Below are positions 8,788-18,516 of a stretch of 64,000 nucleotides of DNA, in pieces. Under the pieces are notes generated by a model that searched no databases, had not been told where the DNA came from, and was given only the letters and a program-made list of their open reading frames with translations. A program made the position numbers and the translations under genes. The stretch covers positions 2,170,001 to 2,234,000 of the forward strand of contig NZ_CP096034.1 of assembly GCF_023115465.1 (NCBI RefSeq), in the 5' to 3' direction. The DNA comes from Gottfriedia acidiceleris (GTDB lineage: Bacteria > Bacillota > Bacilli > Bacillales > Bacillaceae_G). Positions within the stretch are counted from its first letter, which is position 1; each line of letters opens with the position of its first letter.

Positions 8788-10287
8788 ATGGATTCTATGT
8801 CATTTGTATTGTTCGGAGCCACAGGCGATTTAGCAAAACGAAAAATATTTCCTGCTTTATATAATTTATATATAGATCAAAAGATGCCTGAGTCTTTTTC
8901 AATCATTGGAATTGGTAGGAAAGATTTTTCAAATGACGAATTTCAGAATCAAGTAATGCAATCACTCATTACTTTTTCAAGACGTTCGATAGAAGATCAA
9001 AAAATGGTCCAAGAATTTCTAGATTCAATTCGTTATCAACAGCTAGATATCACGAACAAAGAAGGATTCGTTGATTTATTAAATTTAGTCAAAGAAAGAG
9101 AACTGGAATTACAGCTACTTGAAAACAGATTATTTTATTTATCTGTAGCTCCAGAATTTTTTGAAATTATTGCATCAAATATTAAAGAAAGTGGACTAGG
9201 AACGACAAAAGGTTGGAAGCGTCTAATTATTGAAAAACCTTTTGGGCGTGACTTGAAAACTGCTAGAGATTTAAATGAAAAATTAAGTAAGTCATTTAAA
9301 GAAGATGAGATCTTCCGAATTGATCATTACTTAGGTAAACCTATGGTTCAAAACTTAGAAGCTTTAGAGTTTGCTAATCCAGTTTTACAAGCGTTATGGA
9401 ACAATCAATATATCGCAAATGTTCAAATTACGGCAAGTGAAACAGTCGGAGTTGAAGAACGAGCGGGTTATTATGATAAATCTGGAGCAATCAGGGATAT
9501 GTTCCAAAATCATATGTTACAAATGTTAATGATGTCTGCTATGCATTTAAAAAACCAAAATACTGCAAGTGACGTTAGAGCTGAGAAGAAAAAGGTTCTT
9601 GAATCTCTTCGACCTCTATCAAAAGAAGAAGTAGTTTCTCATGTAGTTCGAGGTCAATATGGTTCTGGTGAACAAAATGGTAAGAAAGTAGTTGCATATA
9701 GACAAGAACCAGGAATTGAGTTTTCATCACAAAATGATACTTATGTAGCAGCTAGAGTATTAATCGAAAACGATTTTTGGAAGGGAATCCCATTCTATAT
9801 CCGTACAGGTAAAAGAATGAAAGAAAAATCTACTCGAATCGTTTTTGAATTCAAAAGTCCAATTCAAAACCTTAGAACTAATAATGGAACAAATTTATTG
9901 GTAATTGAAATTAATCCAAATGAAAGAGTTTCTTTCTATTTAAATAGCAAAAACGTAGATGGCAATATTGAACCTGTACAAGCTGAGTATTTTGCGAATA
10001 AAGAAGATCGTCCAGAAGCGTATGAGTTATTAGTTTACGATGCGTTACGAGGCGATTCGAAATTTTTTGCGCATTGGAATGAAGTTGAATTGTCATGGCA
10101 ATGGGTTCAACCAATTTTAGAAGCATTTGAAGAGAATTTAGTACCACTTCATACTTATAAATCCGGTTCATTTGGCCCAGAAGCTGCTGATGAATTATTA
10201 GCAGAAGATGGTTTCAAATGGTGGTTAGATACAGCTTTTGTACAAGAAAATGAAAACAACAAAACAGATCTAAAAAGGAGTATTTAA
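8788..10287 (+). CDS. zwf: Glucose-6-phosphate 1-dehydrogenase (copy 1)
   Basis: Oxidises glucose 6-phosphate to 6-phosphogluconolactone with NADP+, the entry step of the oxidative pentose phosphate pathway. The 499-residue length is normal. The N-terminal Rossmann motif FGATGDLAKRK (about residues 9-19), the substrate motif EKPFGRDL and the catalytic RIDHYLGK near residue 177 are intact. AGAGGAGG precedes the ATG. It is the first gene of a cluster with tkt (3-nt gap), a short gnd, tal and pgl. A second, diverged zwf lies at 29457-30956. Confidence 0.96.
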   Translation: MDSMSFVLFGATGDLAKRKIFPALYNLYIDQKMPESFSIIGIGRKDFSNDEFQNQVMQSLITFSRRSIEDQKMVQEFLDSIRYQQLDITNKEGFVDLLNLVKERELELQLLENRLFYLSVAPEFFEIIASNIKESGLGTTKGWKRLIIEKPFGRDLKTARDLNEKLSKSFKEDEIFRIDHYLGKPMVQNLEALEFANPVLQALWNNQYIANVQITASETVGVEERAGYYDKSGAIRDMFQNHMLQMLMMSAMHLKNQNTASDVRAEKKKVLESLRPLSKEEVVSHVVRGQYGSGEQNGKKVVAYRQEPGIEFSSQNDTYVAARVLIENDFWKGIPFYIRTGKRMKEKSTRIVFEFKSPIQNLRTNNGTNLLVIEINPNERVSFYLNSKNVDGNIEPVQAEYFANKEDRPEAYELLVYDALRGDSKFFAHWNEVELSWQWVQPILEAFEENLVPLHTYKSGSFGPEAADELLAEDGFKWWLDTAFVQENENNKTDLKRSI

Positions 10288-10290
10288 ATT

Positions 10291-12282
10291 ATGAGTTCGA
10301 TTTCTACATTATCAATTAATACAATCCGTACACTATCAATTGATGCGATTAACCAAGCTAATTCTGGTCATCCTGGTTTACCAATGGGTGCTGCGCCAAT
10401 GGCATATGCATTATGGGCAGATCATTTAAAGCATAATCCAAAAAGTTCAAAATGGTTTGACCGTGACCGTTTTGTATTATCAGCTGGTCATGGTTCAAGC
10501 ATGTTATATAGTTTACTACATCTTGCAGGCTACGATGTTTCAATCGAAGATCTTAAAGATTTCCGTAAACTAAATAGTAAAACACCTGGGCATCCTGAAT
10601 TTGGACACACTGATGGTGTTGAAGCTACGACTGGCCCATTAGGACAAGGTATCGCTACTGCTGTTGGTATGGCAATGGCTGAAGCACATTTAGCAGGTAA
10701 ATTTAACAAAGACAACCTTTCTATTATTGATCACTTTACTTATGCATTAGTTGGTGATGGTGATTTAATGGAAGGTGTTGCTTACGAAGCGATGTCACTT
10801 GCTGGCCATATGAAACTTGGTAAGTTAGTTGTATTATACGATTCAAACGATATTTCACTAGATGGTACATTAAATCTTTCTTATTCAGAAGATATGAAAA
10901 AGAGAGCTGAATCATTTAACTGGCAATATTTAAGAGTAGAAGATGGAAACGATCATGTAGAAATTTCTAAAGCGATCGAACAAGCTAAACAAAACACAGA
11001 CCAACCGACAATCATTGAAGTTAGAACAATTATTGGTTACGGAAGTCCAAAAGTGGCTGGTACAAATAAAGCCCATGGTAATCCATTAGGTCATGAAGAA
11101 GCAAAAGAAACGAAAAAAGCATATGCTTGGAACTACGAAGAAGATTTCTTTGTGCCAGAAGAAGTTAAATTACATTTTAAAGAAATACAAGAAAAAGGCA
11201 GTGAAAAAGAAGCCGAGTGGAAACAATTATTTAATGCATACCGTGAAGCTTACCCAGAATTAGCAGCTCAGCTTGAAAAAGCAATTAAAGGTGAAGTTTT
11301 AATCGAAACAAAAGATTTATTAACTTTTGATGAGAATAAAACAATCTCTACACGTGTTGCAAGTGGAGAAGCGATCAATCACTACATTAAAACAGTTCCT
11401 GAAATTTTCGGTGGTAGCGCAGATTTATCACATTCAACAATGACAGATATTAAAGATGAAAGTAAATTCGCTGTAGAATCATTTGCTGGACGCAATATTT
11501 ATTTTGGTGTACGTGAGCACGCGATGGGTGCTGCTGCAAATGGTATGGCATTACATGGTGGAGTTAAGCCTTTTGTAAGTACATTCTTCGTATTTAATGA
11601 TTATTTACGTCCATCAATTCGTTTAGCAGCATTACAAAAATTACCAGTAACTTATGTATTCACTCATGACTCAATTGCAGTTGGTGAAGACGGTCCTACA
11701 CATGAGCCAGTTGAACATTTAGCTGCATTACGTGCAATCCCTGGTTTAACAGTTATTCGTCCATCAGACGCAAATGAAACAGCTAATGCTTGGGCATATG
11801 CGTTACAAAATACAAATGGACCAATCGCTTTAGTATTAAGTCGTCAAAATTTACCTGTATTTGAAGAAACAGCATCTAGATTAGATCATCTTTCAAAAGG
11901 TGGATATGTTTTAACAGAAACGAATGAGCAACCAGACATTATTTTAATCGCTACAGGTTCAGAAGTTTCTCTTGCAGTAAATAGTAAAACTGAGTTAGAA
12001 AAAGAAAACTTATCAGTTCGTGTAGTAGCAATGCCAAGTTGGGAGCTATTCGATCAGCAATCAGATGCATATAAAGAGTCTGTTTTACCATCACATATAT
12101 TAAACCGAGTTTCAATTGAAATGGGGATTTCACTTGGATGGGAACGCTATGTTGGTTTCAAAGGTAAAAAAATCTCAATCGAGACTTTTGGAGCATCTGG
12201 AACAGGTAATGAAGTAATGGAATTATTTGGTTTTAGTACAAAGAATGTAGTAAACGTAAGTAAAACTTTATTGAATTCTTGA
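10291..12282 (+). CDS. tkt: Transketolase
   Basis: Thiamine diphosphate enzyme moving two-carbon units between sugar phosphates in the non-oxidative pentose phosphate branch. The 663 residues match the family. Visible are the TPP/Mg motif [15 protein letters not shown] with the downstream NDISLDG (about residues 154-195), the conserved His segments [14 protein letters not shown] and TGPLGQGI, and the catalytic Glu region [20 protein letters not shown]. The ribosome binding site AAAAGGAG lies inside the end of zwf and the gap is only 3 nt, so the pair is a transcriptional and probably translational unit. Confidence 0.97.
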   Translation: MSSISTLSINTIRTLSIDAINQANSGHPGLPMGAAPMAYALWADHLKHNPKSSKWFDRDRFVLSAGHGSSMLYSLLHLAGYDVSIEDLKDFRKLNSKTPGHPEFGHTDGVEATTGPLGQGIATAVGMAMAEAHLAGKFNKDNLSIIDHFTYALVGDGDLMEGVAYEAMSLAGHMKLGKLVVLYDSNDISLDGTLNLSYSEDMKKRAESFNWQYLRVEDGNDHVEISKAIEQAKQNTDQPTIIEVRTIIGYGSPKVAGTNKAHGNPLGHEEAKETKKAYAWNYEEDFFVPEEVKLHFKEIQEKGSEKEAEWKQLFNAYREAYPELAAQLEKAIKGEVLIETKDLLTFDENKTISTRVASGEAINHYIKTVPEIFGGSADLSHSTMTDIKDESKFAVESFAGRNIYFGVREHAMGAAANGMALHGGVKPFVSTFFVFNDYLRPSIRLAALQKLPVTYVFTHDSIAVGEDGPTHEPVEHLAALRAIPGLTVIRPSDANETANAWAYALQNTNGPIALVLSRQNLPVFEETASRLDHLSKGGYVLTETNEQPDIILIATGSEVSLAVNSKTELEKENLSVRVVAMPSWELFDQQSDAYKESVLPSHILNRVSIEMGISLGWERYVGFKGKKISIETFGASGTGNEVMELFGFSTKNVVNVSKTLLNS

Positions 12283-12374
12283 TTTAAATAATATTTTATT
12301 TATTTTTTAACATAAAAATTTTTACTTAGAGAAAAACATTAATATTACTGTAGAGATTATGGGAGGATCACGTA

Positions 12375-13268
12375 ATGAAAGTTGGTTTAATTGGATTAGG
12401 AAAAATGGGTTTAAACTTAGGTCAAAATTTAATGGATCATAATCATGAAGTAGTAGCATTTGATTTAAATACTGCTGCAGTAGAAGAAATGAAAGGCTTT
12501 GGTGCTGTTGGTACTTCAAGCTTAGAAGAATTAGTAAAAAATCTTGATACACCAAGAGTTCTGTGGATTATGGTTCCACATGGGGTAGTAGATTCTGTAA
12601 TCAATGATGTAAAACCATTCTTATCTGAAGGGGATATAATCATTGAAGCAGGAAACTCACACTATAAAGAGTCTATTAGACGTTATGATGAATTAAAAGA
12701 ACATGGTATAAGGTTTATGGATGCTGGTACTTCAGGCGGTATGGAAGGCGCTCGTAACGGTGCTTGTTATATGGTTGGTGGAGACCAAGAAGCTTGGGAT
12801 ATCGTAGAACCAATCTTTAAAGATACCTCAGTAGAAAATGGTTTCCTATATGCTGGTAAAATTGGTAGTGGACATTTCCTAAAAATGGTTCATAATGGGA
12901 TCGAATACGGTATGATGGCTGCAATCGGTGAAGGATTTGAAGTATTAGAAAAAAGTGACTTTGATTATGATTATGAAAAAGTTGCGAAAGTATGGAATAA
13001 TGGTTCTGTAATTCGTTCTTGGTTAATGGAATTAACTGAAAATGCATTCTCAAAAGATGCTAAGCTTGATGAAATTAGAGGCGTAATGCATTCATCTGGT
13101 GAAGGTAAATGGACAATTGAAACAGCTTTAGACCTTCAAGCTGCTACACCAGTTATTGCAATGTCATTATTAATGCGCTACCGTTCATTAGATAACGATA
13201 CGTTCACAGGTAAAGTTGTTGCGGCTCTTCGTAATGAATTTGGTGGACATGCAGTTGAAAAGAAATAA
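12375..13268 (+). CDS. gnd: 6-phosphogluconate dehydrogenase (decarboxylating), short YqeC-like form
   Basis: Converts 6-phosphogluconate to ribulose 5-phosphate, CO2 and reduced cofactor. At 297 residues it belongs to the short class that lacks the long C-terminal helical tail of standard Gnd. The dinucleotide motif GLGKMGLNLGQNL (residues 6-18), GNSHYKESIRR, TSGGMEGARNG and the catalytic [12 protein letters not shown] (about residues 170-181) are present. Short-form enzymes are often NAD-preferring; that is family knowledge, not shown here. A 92-bp gap separates it from tkt. The long-form gndA at 26516-27922 gives the strain both classes. Confidence 0.93.
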   Translation: MKVGLIGLGKMGLNLGQNLMDHNHEVVAFDLNTAAVEEMKGFGAVGTSSLEELVKNLDTPRVLWIMVPHGVVDSVINDVKPFLSEGDIIIEAGNSHYKESIRRYDELKEHGIRFMDAGTSGGMEGARNGACYMVGGDQEAWDIVEPIFKDTSVENGFLYAGKIGSGHFLKMVHNGIEYGMMAAIGEGFEVLEKSDFDYDYEKVAKVWNNGSVIRSWLMELTENAFSKDAKLDEIRGVMHSSGEGKWTIETALDLQAATPVIAMSLLMRYRSLDNDTFTGKVVAALRNEFGGHAVEKK

Positions 13269-13316
13269 ATAAAGTATAAAATAGGAAATATCCCTAAAAA
13301 TTGGAGGAAGTTAAAA

Positions 13317-13982
13317 ATGAAATTTTTTATTGACACAGCTAATGTAGAAGACATCCAAAAAGCTTATAAAATGGGCGTATTATCTGGAGTAACTACAAAT
13401 CCATCTTTAGTAGCAAAAGAAGGCGTTAAATTCGAAGACCGTATCGAAGAAATTTTAAAATTAGTTCCTGAAGTAGAATCAGTTTCTGCTGAAGTTACAC
13501 CAAACGCAGTTTCTGCTGAAGAAATGATCGCTGAAGCTGACGAGCTTATTAAAATAAACGGTGGAGATAAAAATATTACAATTAAATTACCAATGACACT
13601 TGCAGGGTTAGAAGCTTGCCGTTATTTAACGAAAAAAGGTGTTAAAACAAACGTAACATTAATCTTTACTGTTAACCAAGCTTTATTAGCAGCTAGAGCA
13701 GGTGCTACTTATGTATCTCCATTCTTAGGTCGTTTAGACGATATTTCTGAAGATGGTGTATTATTAGTTGCTAAAATTGCTGAATTATTCCGAGTTCATA
13801 ATATGGACGCTCAAATCATTGCTGCGTCAGTTCGTCACCCAGACCATGTTACTCGTGTAGCATTAGCTGGAGCTCATATCGCGACAATTCCTTACAGTGT
13901 TATTGAGCAATTATCTAAACACCCATTAACAGATCAAGGTATTGAAAAATTTGCTGCTGACTGGGCAAAAACTTCATTATAA
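13317..13982 (+). CDS. tal: Transaldolase, small Fsa/TalC-like subfamily
   Basis: A 221-residue class I aldolase-fold enzyme of the small transaldolase subfamily (YwjH/TalC type). It starts [36 protein letters not shown], the family signature, and has the Schiff-base lysine in ITIKLPMT at about residue 90 and the phosphate-binding SPFLGRLDD segment. It moves dihydroxyacetone units in the non-oxidative branch; some relatives act instead as fructose-6-phosphate aldolase, which sequence alone does not exclude. GGAGG precedes the ATG; it is 48 bp after gnd in the same operon. Confidence 0.93.
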   Translation: MKFFIDTANVEDIQKAYKMGVLSGVTTNPSLVAKEGVKFEDRIEEILKLVPEVESVSAEVTPNAVSAEEMIAEADELIKINGGDKNITIKLPMTLAGLEACRYLTKKGVKTNVTLIFTVNQALLAARAGATYVSPFLGRLDDISEDGVLLVAKIAELFRVHNMDAQIIAASVRHPDHVTRVALAGAHIATIPYSVIEQLSKHPLTDQGIEKFAADWAKTSL

Positions 13983-14016
13983 TTTGTAACAAACTTTAAA
14001 TCTAATAAGTATAAAG

Positions 14017-14065
14017 CCCCCATCTTCATTGAAACTCATTTTGTAGTTATGAAATGGGGGTATTT
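14017..14065 (+). terminator. Hairpin between tal and pgl, probable terminator
   Basis: CCCCCATCTTCAT (14017-14029) can pair with ATGAAATGGGGG (14049-14060) with a one-base bulge and a long loop; a short T-containing tract (TATTTAC) follows. The weak T run suggests partial termination inside the pentose phosphate cluster. Confidence 0.5.
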
Positions 14066-14098
14066 ACATAAAAACAAGGAATAGAGGAGGAAATAGTA

Positions 14099-15157
14099 AT
14101 GAATTCGAATCAGAAATTTGTTGGTTATGTAGGTACATATACAAAAAGTGAAAGTAAAGGTATTTATCAATTTACACTTGATACAGAAAAAGAAAGAATA
14201 ACTGATGTTAAAGCAGTTGCTGAACTAGGAAATCCAACTTATTTAACAATTAGTGAAGACAATAAAAATCTATATGCTGTTGCAAAAGAAGGAAACTTAG
14301 GTGGAATTACTGTCTATTCGATTGATGAAAACAGTGGAGAGCTTAAAAAATTAAATGAACAGCTTAATGAAGGCGCTTCACCTTGTCATATTAGCGTTGA
14401 CTCAGGTAAGCAAAATATTGTTACAGCAAATTATCATAAAGGTACAATTGAATTATATAAAATCAATCAAGAAAATGGTTTTGCTAGTGATGTTAAATCG
14501 ATTATGCAACATGAGGGATCAGGTCCAAATAAAGAGCGCCAAGAAAAACCTCATGCCCATTATTCTGGTTATACATTAAATGAAAAATATGTAGCTGCAA
14601 TTGATTTAGGAATCGATCAATTAATTACATATAAAATCGAAAACAATTCTTTAGTTGAAGTAAGCAGTCTATCTGTTAAACCTGGAAGTGGGCCACGTCA
14701 TATCACATTCCATCCAAATGGAAAGTTCGCTTATATTATGACGGAGCTTAGTTCAGAAGTAATTGCTCTACAATTAAATGAAGATGGAAGCTTTACAGAT
14801 TTACAATATATTTCGACAATCCCTAGTGAATTTATTGAAAACAATCAAGGAAGTGCCATCCATATTTCAAAAGATGGTCAATTCGTATATGCAGGAAATC
14901 GTGGTCATAACAGTATCGCAGTATTTAGTGTAAATCAAGATACTGGTAAGCTTGAATTAGTTGAAATTACTTCAAGTGAAGGTAATTGGCCAAGAGATTT
15001 CGTATTAGATCCATCTGAGAACTATTTAGTTGGTTCAAATGAAATGTCAGGGAATCTAGTTTTATATGCAAGAAATAAAACTACTGGAAAATTAACAGTG
15101 CTTCAATCAGACGTACAAGTACCTGAAGCAGTATGTGTGAAATTTTTAAACGTTTAA
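14099..15157 (+). CDS. pgl: 6-phosphogluconolactonase, lactonase (YbhE/YkgB) family
   Basis: A 352-residue seven-bladed beta-propeller lactonase (PF10282). Repeated blade motifs are visible (GNPTYLTISEDNKNLYAV, GASPCHISVDSGKQNIV, GPRHITFHPNGKFAYIM, GSAIHISKDGQFVYAGNRG, NWPRDFVLDPSENYLVGSN). It hydrolyses 6-phosphogluconolactone to 6-phosphogluconate, filling the step between zwf and gnd encoded upstream. AGAGGAGG precedes the ATG. The hairpin before it may give it separate expression control. Confidence 0.92.
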   Translation: MNSNQKFVGYVGTYTKSESKGIYQFTLDTEKERITDVKAVAELGNPTYLTISEDNKNLYAVAKEGNLGGITVYSIDENSGELKKLNEQLNEGASPCHISVDSGKQNIVTANYHKGTIELYKINQENGFASDVKSIMQHEGSGPNKERQEKPHAHYSGYTLNEKYVAAIDLGIDQLITYKIENNSLVEVSSLSVKPGSGPRHITFHPNGKFAYIMTELSSEVIALQLNEDGSFTDLQYISTIPSEFIENNQGSAIHISKDGQFVYAGNRGHNSIAVFSVNQDTGKLELVEITSSEGNWPRDFVLDPSENYLVGSNEMSGNLVLYARNKTTGKLTVLQSDVQVPEAVCVKFLNV

Positions 15158-15179
15158 TCTAAATTAGGAGACTTTTAAG

Positions 15180-15494
15180 ATGGATTTTAAAATAACTGAT
15201 GCGGCCAAAGAAATACTTGGCGCAGTAGATCAAAATAAAATACTACAATTAGAATTTGACCGTGGAAGCTGTGATGTCGTTAATAACATCTATGAGATAA
15301 AAGTTATTAATAAAAGAGAATGTGGTCCTAATGAAAAAATGATAATTGGAGACCAGTTTGAGTTTATGGTAAATAAAAATTTTGAAGATGTATACGAAGA
15401 CCAATTAGTAATTGATTATGTTGATGGATCATTTGTTTTCAAAAATCGAAATCAAATTTTTAATAATCGAATCGGATTAACTTATATTAAATAG
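15180..15494 (+). CDS. HesB/YqkB-like iron-sulfur biosynthesis family protein
   Basis: A 104-residue protein resembling the FeS_biosyn domain family (YqkB/YneR type): it opens with ITDAAKEIL, has a beta-rich core and single cysteines in RGSCDVV and RECGPNE. The C-terminal Cys-Gly-Cys of true A-type carriers is absent, so a scaffold or carrier role is doubtful and it is better called a HesB-like protein of unknown function. It begins 22 bp after pgl with its own AGGAG and is probably the last gene of the operon. Confidence 0.7.
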   Translation: MDFKITDAAKEILGAVDQNKILQLEFDRGSCDVVNNIYEIKVINKRECGPNEKMIIGDQFEFMVNKNFEDVYEDQLVIDYVDGSFVFKNRNQIFNNRIGLTYIK

Positions 15495-15541
15495 GTTGAA
15501 TACCAACGGCTTTTGAATGATGATAAGATAAGAATTTTTTG

Positions 15542-15578
15542 GAGATGCGATTCTTTGAGGGATTAGCGTCTCTTTTTT
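15542..15578 (+). terminator. Possible terminator after the HesB-like gene
   Basis: GAGATGC (15542-15548) pairs with GCGTCTC (15566-15572) through one G-T pair, followed by six T residues. The stem is short with a 17-base loop. Confidence 0.5.
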
Positions 15579-15687
15579 AGATGATGTTTTTAGTAAAGTT
15601 GTACTCATCAAATATTTTTATAAAACCTTTGTTCTCATTCCTTTTAATTAAAGTGTTTTTATAGGAGAAAATAATCTCTTTCTATTC

Positions 15688-15901
15688 TTATTTTAGTCGA
15701 TTTGCTTTAATCTGTTTAATCATCGAATGTTTATCTGTCTGTACAATGTTTCCCCGGGCAAACTTTCCAACTGAGTGTTTAAAATCATCCTTCATTTTTT
15801 AAAGAAATCAAGATTCTTCCTCATCTTAACTAGAATTCGATCTTCTACATTCGCTTTCACTTGTTTTTACGGTCTACCCAAACCTCATACGGCACATCCA
15901 T
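15688..15901 (-). pseudogene. Decayed small gene of unknown family
   Basis: Three short minus-strand reading fragments follow one another in order but in different frames: MDVPYEVWVDRKNK (15901 to 15857), then KANVEDRILVKMRKNLDFFKK, then a 35-codon frame from 15795 to 15688 that starts MKDDFKHSVGKFARGN. Codon use looks like real coding sequence and the pieces join by frameshifts, so this reads as a broken gene. I do not recognise the family. It sits in a 743-bp stretch without an intact gene (15495-16237); a small hairpin GCCAC-AATA-GTGGC lies at 16093-16106 and nothing else is recognised. Confidence 0.4.
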
Positions 15902-16237
15902 GTAATAGTTAGTAGTCCGAGCGCTAAAATCATTACAATGTTATATAGCATCAAATGCATTTAGTTTAGAAAATCGGTATTTTGATGAACATGGATTAAT
16001 TTATTTAATTAATAGGGCAAGATTGTTAAGTAGATTGTAATAAGCACTGCGCGGGTAATTACCGAAACGAGCATTTACGGGTAGACTAAAGAGCCACAAT
16101 AGTGGCCCTTATTTTATTTGAATTGCTTTTTTAATGAAGGGTAGGATACGGGATTAATTGGTTTGTTTGTGATATGATTTAAAATAAAAACATATACTCT
16201 AGTGATGTATATTTTTGACACTTTAGGGGATGGAGAA

Positions 16238-16591
16238 ATGAAATTTGAGATGCAAAAAGCGAATATGTTGGCTGAAGATATAAATGATTTTGTCAAATTA
16301 GTACATAATAGTTATGAAAATAGTAAATACTCATCTACTAATAATAAAGACAAAATATATCAAATAAAACTATTAATTGAAGAGTTTAGGTTCCAAGTAT
16401 TGGCAGATGAACTATTCAGAATTAATCGGTTCGCATGGGATGGGAAATATACATATTTATTGATCGAGAACTTTATAAAAGGAATTAGCATTATTGATGA
16501 GTACGTGGAAAATAATTATAATGAACTTTATATTTTCACTGCAAAGCTCTACACTTTAAAAAATGCGATCATTTCATTTAATAATAAATAA
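16238..16591 (+). CDS. Hypothetical protein, 117 residues
   Basis: A soluble, acidic, helical protein with no motif I recognise. The ATG at 16238 is chosen because GGGGATGGAG lies just upstream; the longer frame from 16202 would run through that site. The sequence is rich in Asn, Glu and aromatic residues and has no signal peptide or membrane segment. It stands alone between a decayed region and a bidirectional terminator shared with pssA. Confidence 0.55.
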   Translation: MKFEMQKANMLAEDINDFVKLVHNSYENSKYSSTNNKDKIYQIKLLIEEFRFQVLADELFRINRFAWDGKYTYLLIENFIKGISIIDEYVENNYNELYIFTAKLYTLKNAIISFNNK

Positions 16592-16624
16592 TTTAATGCG
16601 AAAAAAATTTTTGAATACAAATTA

Positions 16625-16661
16625 AAAATGCTATTTCCTCTACAGAAGGTAATAGCATTTT
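16625..16661. terminator. Bidirectional terminator
   Basis: AAAATGCTATTTCC pairs with GGTAATAGCATTTT (one mismatch) and is flanked by A and T runs. It lies between the convergent 117-residue gene and pssA. Confidence 0.75.
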
Positions 16662-16674
16662 AGATTGGAGTTTG

Positions 16675-17184
16675 TTAAAGCTTTTTAAACCTAAAAGGAC
16701 TAACCATTAAGAAAGCAAGAATTAAAGTAATCCATGCATTACTATAAAAAAACATTCCCATACCAGCTAAAGGTAAACCAGCTGCAGGAATAGGCAACCC
16801 TTTGAAATAACCTATAGTAGGTTTAGCACTAAATTTTGCTAATCTTAATGCCCCCATCGTAGGAAAAAGGATAAATGCAAGTGAAGTTAAGATTGATGGT
16901 GCCGAAATGGAATGAAATAAAAGCGCAGGGGCAACGCCGAAACTAACAATATCGGCCAAAGAATCTAGCTCTACCCCAAATTCACTATTCACTTTTAGTT
17001 TCCTAGCAACTTTTCCGTCAAGAAGATCGAAAATAGCAGCGATGAAAATAAAAATTGAGGAAATCATTATTAAACCACTCATATTAAGTGTAATCGATAG
17101 AACACCACAAACTAAATTTCCGATTGTAAGTAAATTGGGTATAGATTTTACGACCTGACTAAACAAAGTATCCCCCCTGACCAT
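16675..17184 (-). CDS. pssA: CDP-diacylglycerol--serine O-phosphatidyltransferase
   Basis: Integral membrane enzyme that makes phosphatidylserine, the precursor of phosphatidylethanolamine. The CDP-alcohol phosphatidyltransferase motif D-G-x2-A-R-x8-G-x3-D-x3-D is complete in LLDGKVARKLKVNSEFGVELDSLADIV (about residues 52-78). The 169 residues and several hydrophobic helices fit the Bacillus type. The ATG at 17184 has AGAAAGG upstream; a TTG at 17166 preceded by AGGGGGG is an alternative giving 163 residues. No psd gene lies next to it. Confidence 0.92.
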   Translation of the reverse strand: MVRGDTLFSQVVKSIPNLLTIGNLVCGVLSITLNMSGLIMISSIFIFIAAIFDLLDGKVARKLKVNSEFGVELDSLADIVSFGVAPALLFHSISAPSILTSLAFILFPTMGALRLAKFSAKPTIGYFKGLPIPAAGLPLAGMGMFFYSNAWITLILAFLMVSPFRFKKL

Positions 17185-17351
17185 TAAAAACCTTTCTATA
17201 GTATTTTCTATCTATTTACACTTTATTCTTAAATCTTCATACTAATATATTTATCAAGTTTGTAAAATTAAAAAAGGGAAAAAATACCAAATATCGAATA
17301 ATAAAGAAATATACCAATTAAAAAAGATTAAAAGATTATAGGAGGCATTTA

Positions 17352-17678
17352 ATGAAGGCATTATCCGCTTCAATTGGATTAATACTAGAAGTGATTAGAA
17401 TCATATTGATCTTCGGGTTAATTGGTGCATTAATTTCAACTGTTGTATCAGAAATATATATTGAATTTAGTGTAAATCTTACTCATACTGGATGGTCGTG
17501 TTATTTTGGTATACTTGTACTAATATTTGTTATGTATCGAAATAAAATACAATTCAGTGGATGGTATAATGGTAAAGGAAGGGAGAAATTAACTAAAATA
17601 GTCACAAAACTTTTAATTTCTTGCTCAATCATTATGATATTAATACCTGGAATAAATGAATTAATTCATAGGTTTTAA
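17352..17678 (+). CDS. Small membrane protein, unknown
   Basis: A 108-residue protein with three hydrophobic segments (about residues 10-30, 48-62 and 82-100) separated by a short loop and a basic segment (NGKGREKLTK). No domain is recognised. AGGAGG precedes the ATG. A terminator follows at once, so it is probably monocistronic, divergent from pssA. Confidence 0.6.
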   Translation: MKALSASIGLILEVIRIILIFGLIGALISTVVSEIYIEFSVNLTHTGWSCYFGILVLIFVMYRNKIQFSGWYNGKGREKLTKIVTKLLISCSIIMILIPGINELIHRF

Positions 17679-17712
17679 CTTGTCAATAAACAGTTACTTA
17701 TCAAACAACACG

Positions 17713-17738
17713 ATCGACGACTAGTCGATTTTTATTTT
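17713..17738 (+). terminator. Intrinsic terminator
   Basis: The stem ATCGAC / GTCGAT with a 5-base loop GACTA is followed by TTTTATTTT. It closes the small membrane protein gene. Confidence 0.7.
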
Positions 17739-17769
17739 GCCTATACAATTGAAGATAGGAGTGATTGAA

Positions 17770-17937
17770 TTGACATTATTTGGCTATCTATTTTGGGGAT
17801 TTATTGTTGTCGCCATTGCATTTGGTTTCTTTATGCAAAAAAAATTCGGAACAAAAGCACCAGATAAATCGGAAAGTCAAAAATTGCATGAAGAAATTAC
17901 GAGACAGACACATAACAATGATCGACCAAGATTTTAA
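17770..17937 (+). CDS. Small single-span membrane protein, unknown
   Basis: A 55-residue protein: one N-terminal transmembrane helix (LFGYLFWGFIVVAIAFGFF) and a charged tail ending HNNDRPRF. The TTG at 17770 is chosen because GATAGGAG lies 8 bases upstream; the frame is open from 17737, but that start has no ribosome binding site and would sit in the preceding terminator's T tract. Function unknown. Confidence 0.5.
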   Translation: MTLFGYLFWGFIVVAIAFGFFMQKKFGTKAPDKSESQKLHEEITRQTHNNDRPRF

Positions 17938-18079
17938 TTAACGTGTGTAGTTGTTGAATTGTATAATGACTTACACACCGAATTAATTCAAATCAATATA
18001 CTATTTTCTGAATGAAGTTTAAACTTGAAAAAGTTAATATAATAAAGAAGTAGTACTTTTACCAAGAAGGGAAAATAAC

Positions 18080-18379
18080 ATGAAAAAGATTGATGAATAC
18101 TTTGAAACAGCGTTGGAAGCTTGGAGTATGATGCAAAAAACGACAGATGATGAAGGAGCAGAATGGGCAGAAAGATTCGAACGCTACTTCTATGAATTTA
18201 TTGATGAAATGAAAAAATGGTGGGTAACGCTTGATCCAAAACCAACTAATATAGAAGACGCTGAAGAGTTACCTGAAATTAAAAAATGGATGGAGCAAAT
18301 TCCTGGTCCAGTCCAATTAAATTTTTTAACTGAATTAGAAGATCTATTGGATGGTTTTGATACAGTACGGTTTGATTAA
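18080..18379 (+). CDS. Hypothetical acidic protein, 99 residues
   Basis: A soluble, strongly acidic, Trp-rich helical protein (for example EGAEWAERFERYFYEFIDEMKKWW). No cysteines, signal peptide or membrane segment. AAGAAGGG precedes the ATG. No family is recognised. It is followed by a bidirectional terminator shared with the TetR gene. Confidence 0.6.
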   Translation: MKKIDEYFETALEAWSMMQKTTDDEGAEWAERFERYFYEFIDEMKKWWVTLDPKPTNIEDAEELPEIKKWMEQIPGPVQLNFLTELEDLLDGFDTVRFD

Positions 18380-18480
18380 GGTGGTAAAGTATAGGACTGA
18401 TTAGGATTGTTTATAAACCAACGTTTTCAAAGAATGTTATCGAATTAGAATTTGATGCAAATTCGAAATAATATTTCAAA

Positions 18481-18514
18481 AAGTCACATCATACTTTCGA
18501 TGTGACTTATTTTT
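18481..18514. terminator. Bidirectional terminator
   Basis: The perfect 10-bp stem AAGTCACATC / GATGTGACTT with an 8-base loop is flanked by A- and T-rich tracts, between the convergent 99-residue gene and the tetR-like gene. Confidence 0.8.
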
Positions 18515-18516
18515 AT

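Noticed and set aside
14355-14579. 74-residue plus-strand ORF inside pgl
   Set aside because: A second-frame shadow of pgl; the beta-propeller gene is intact around it.
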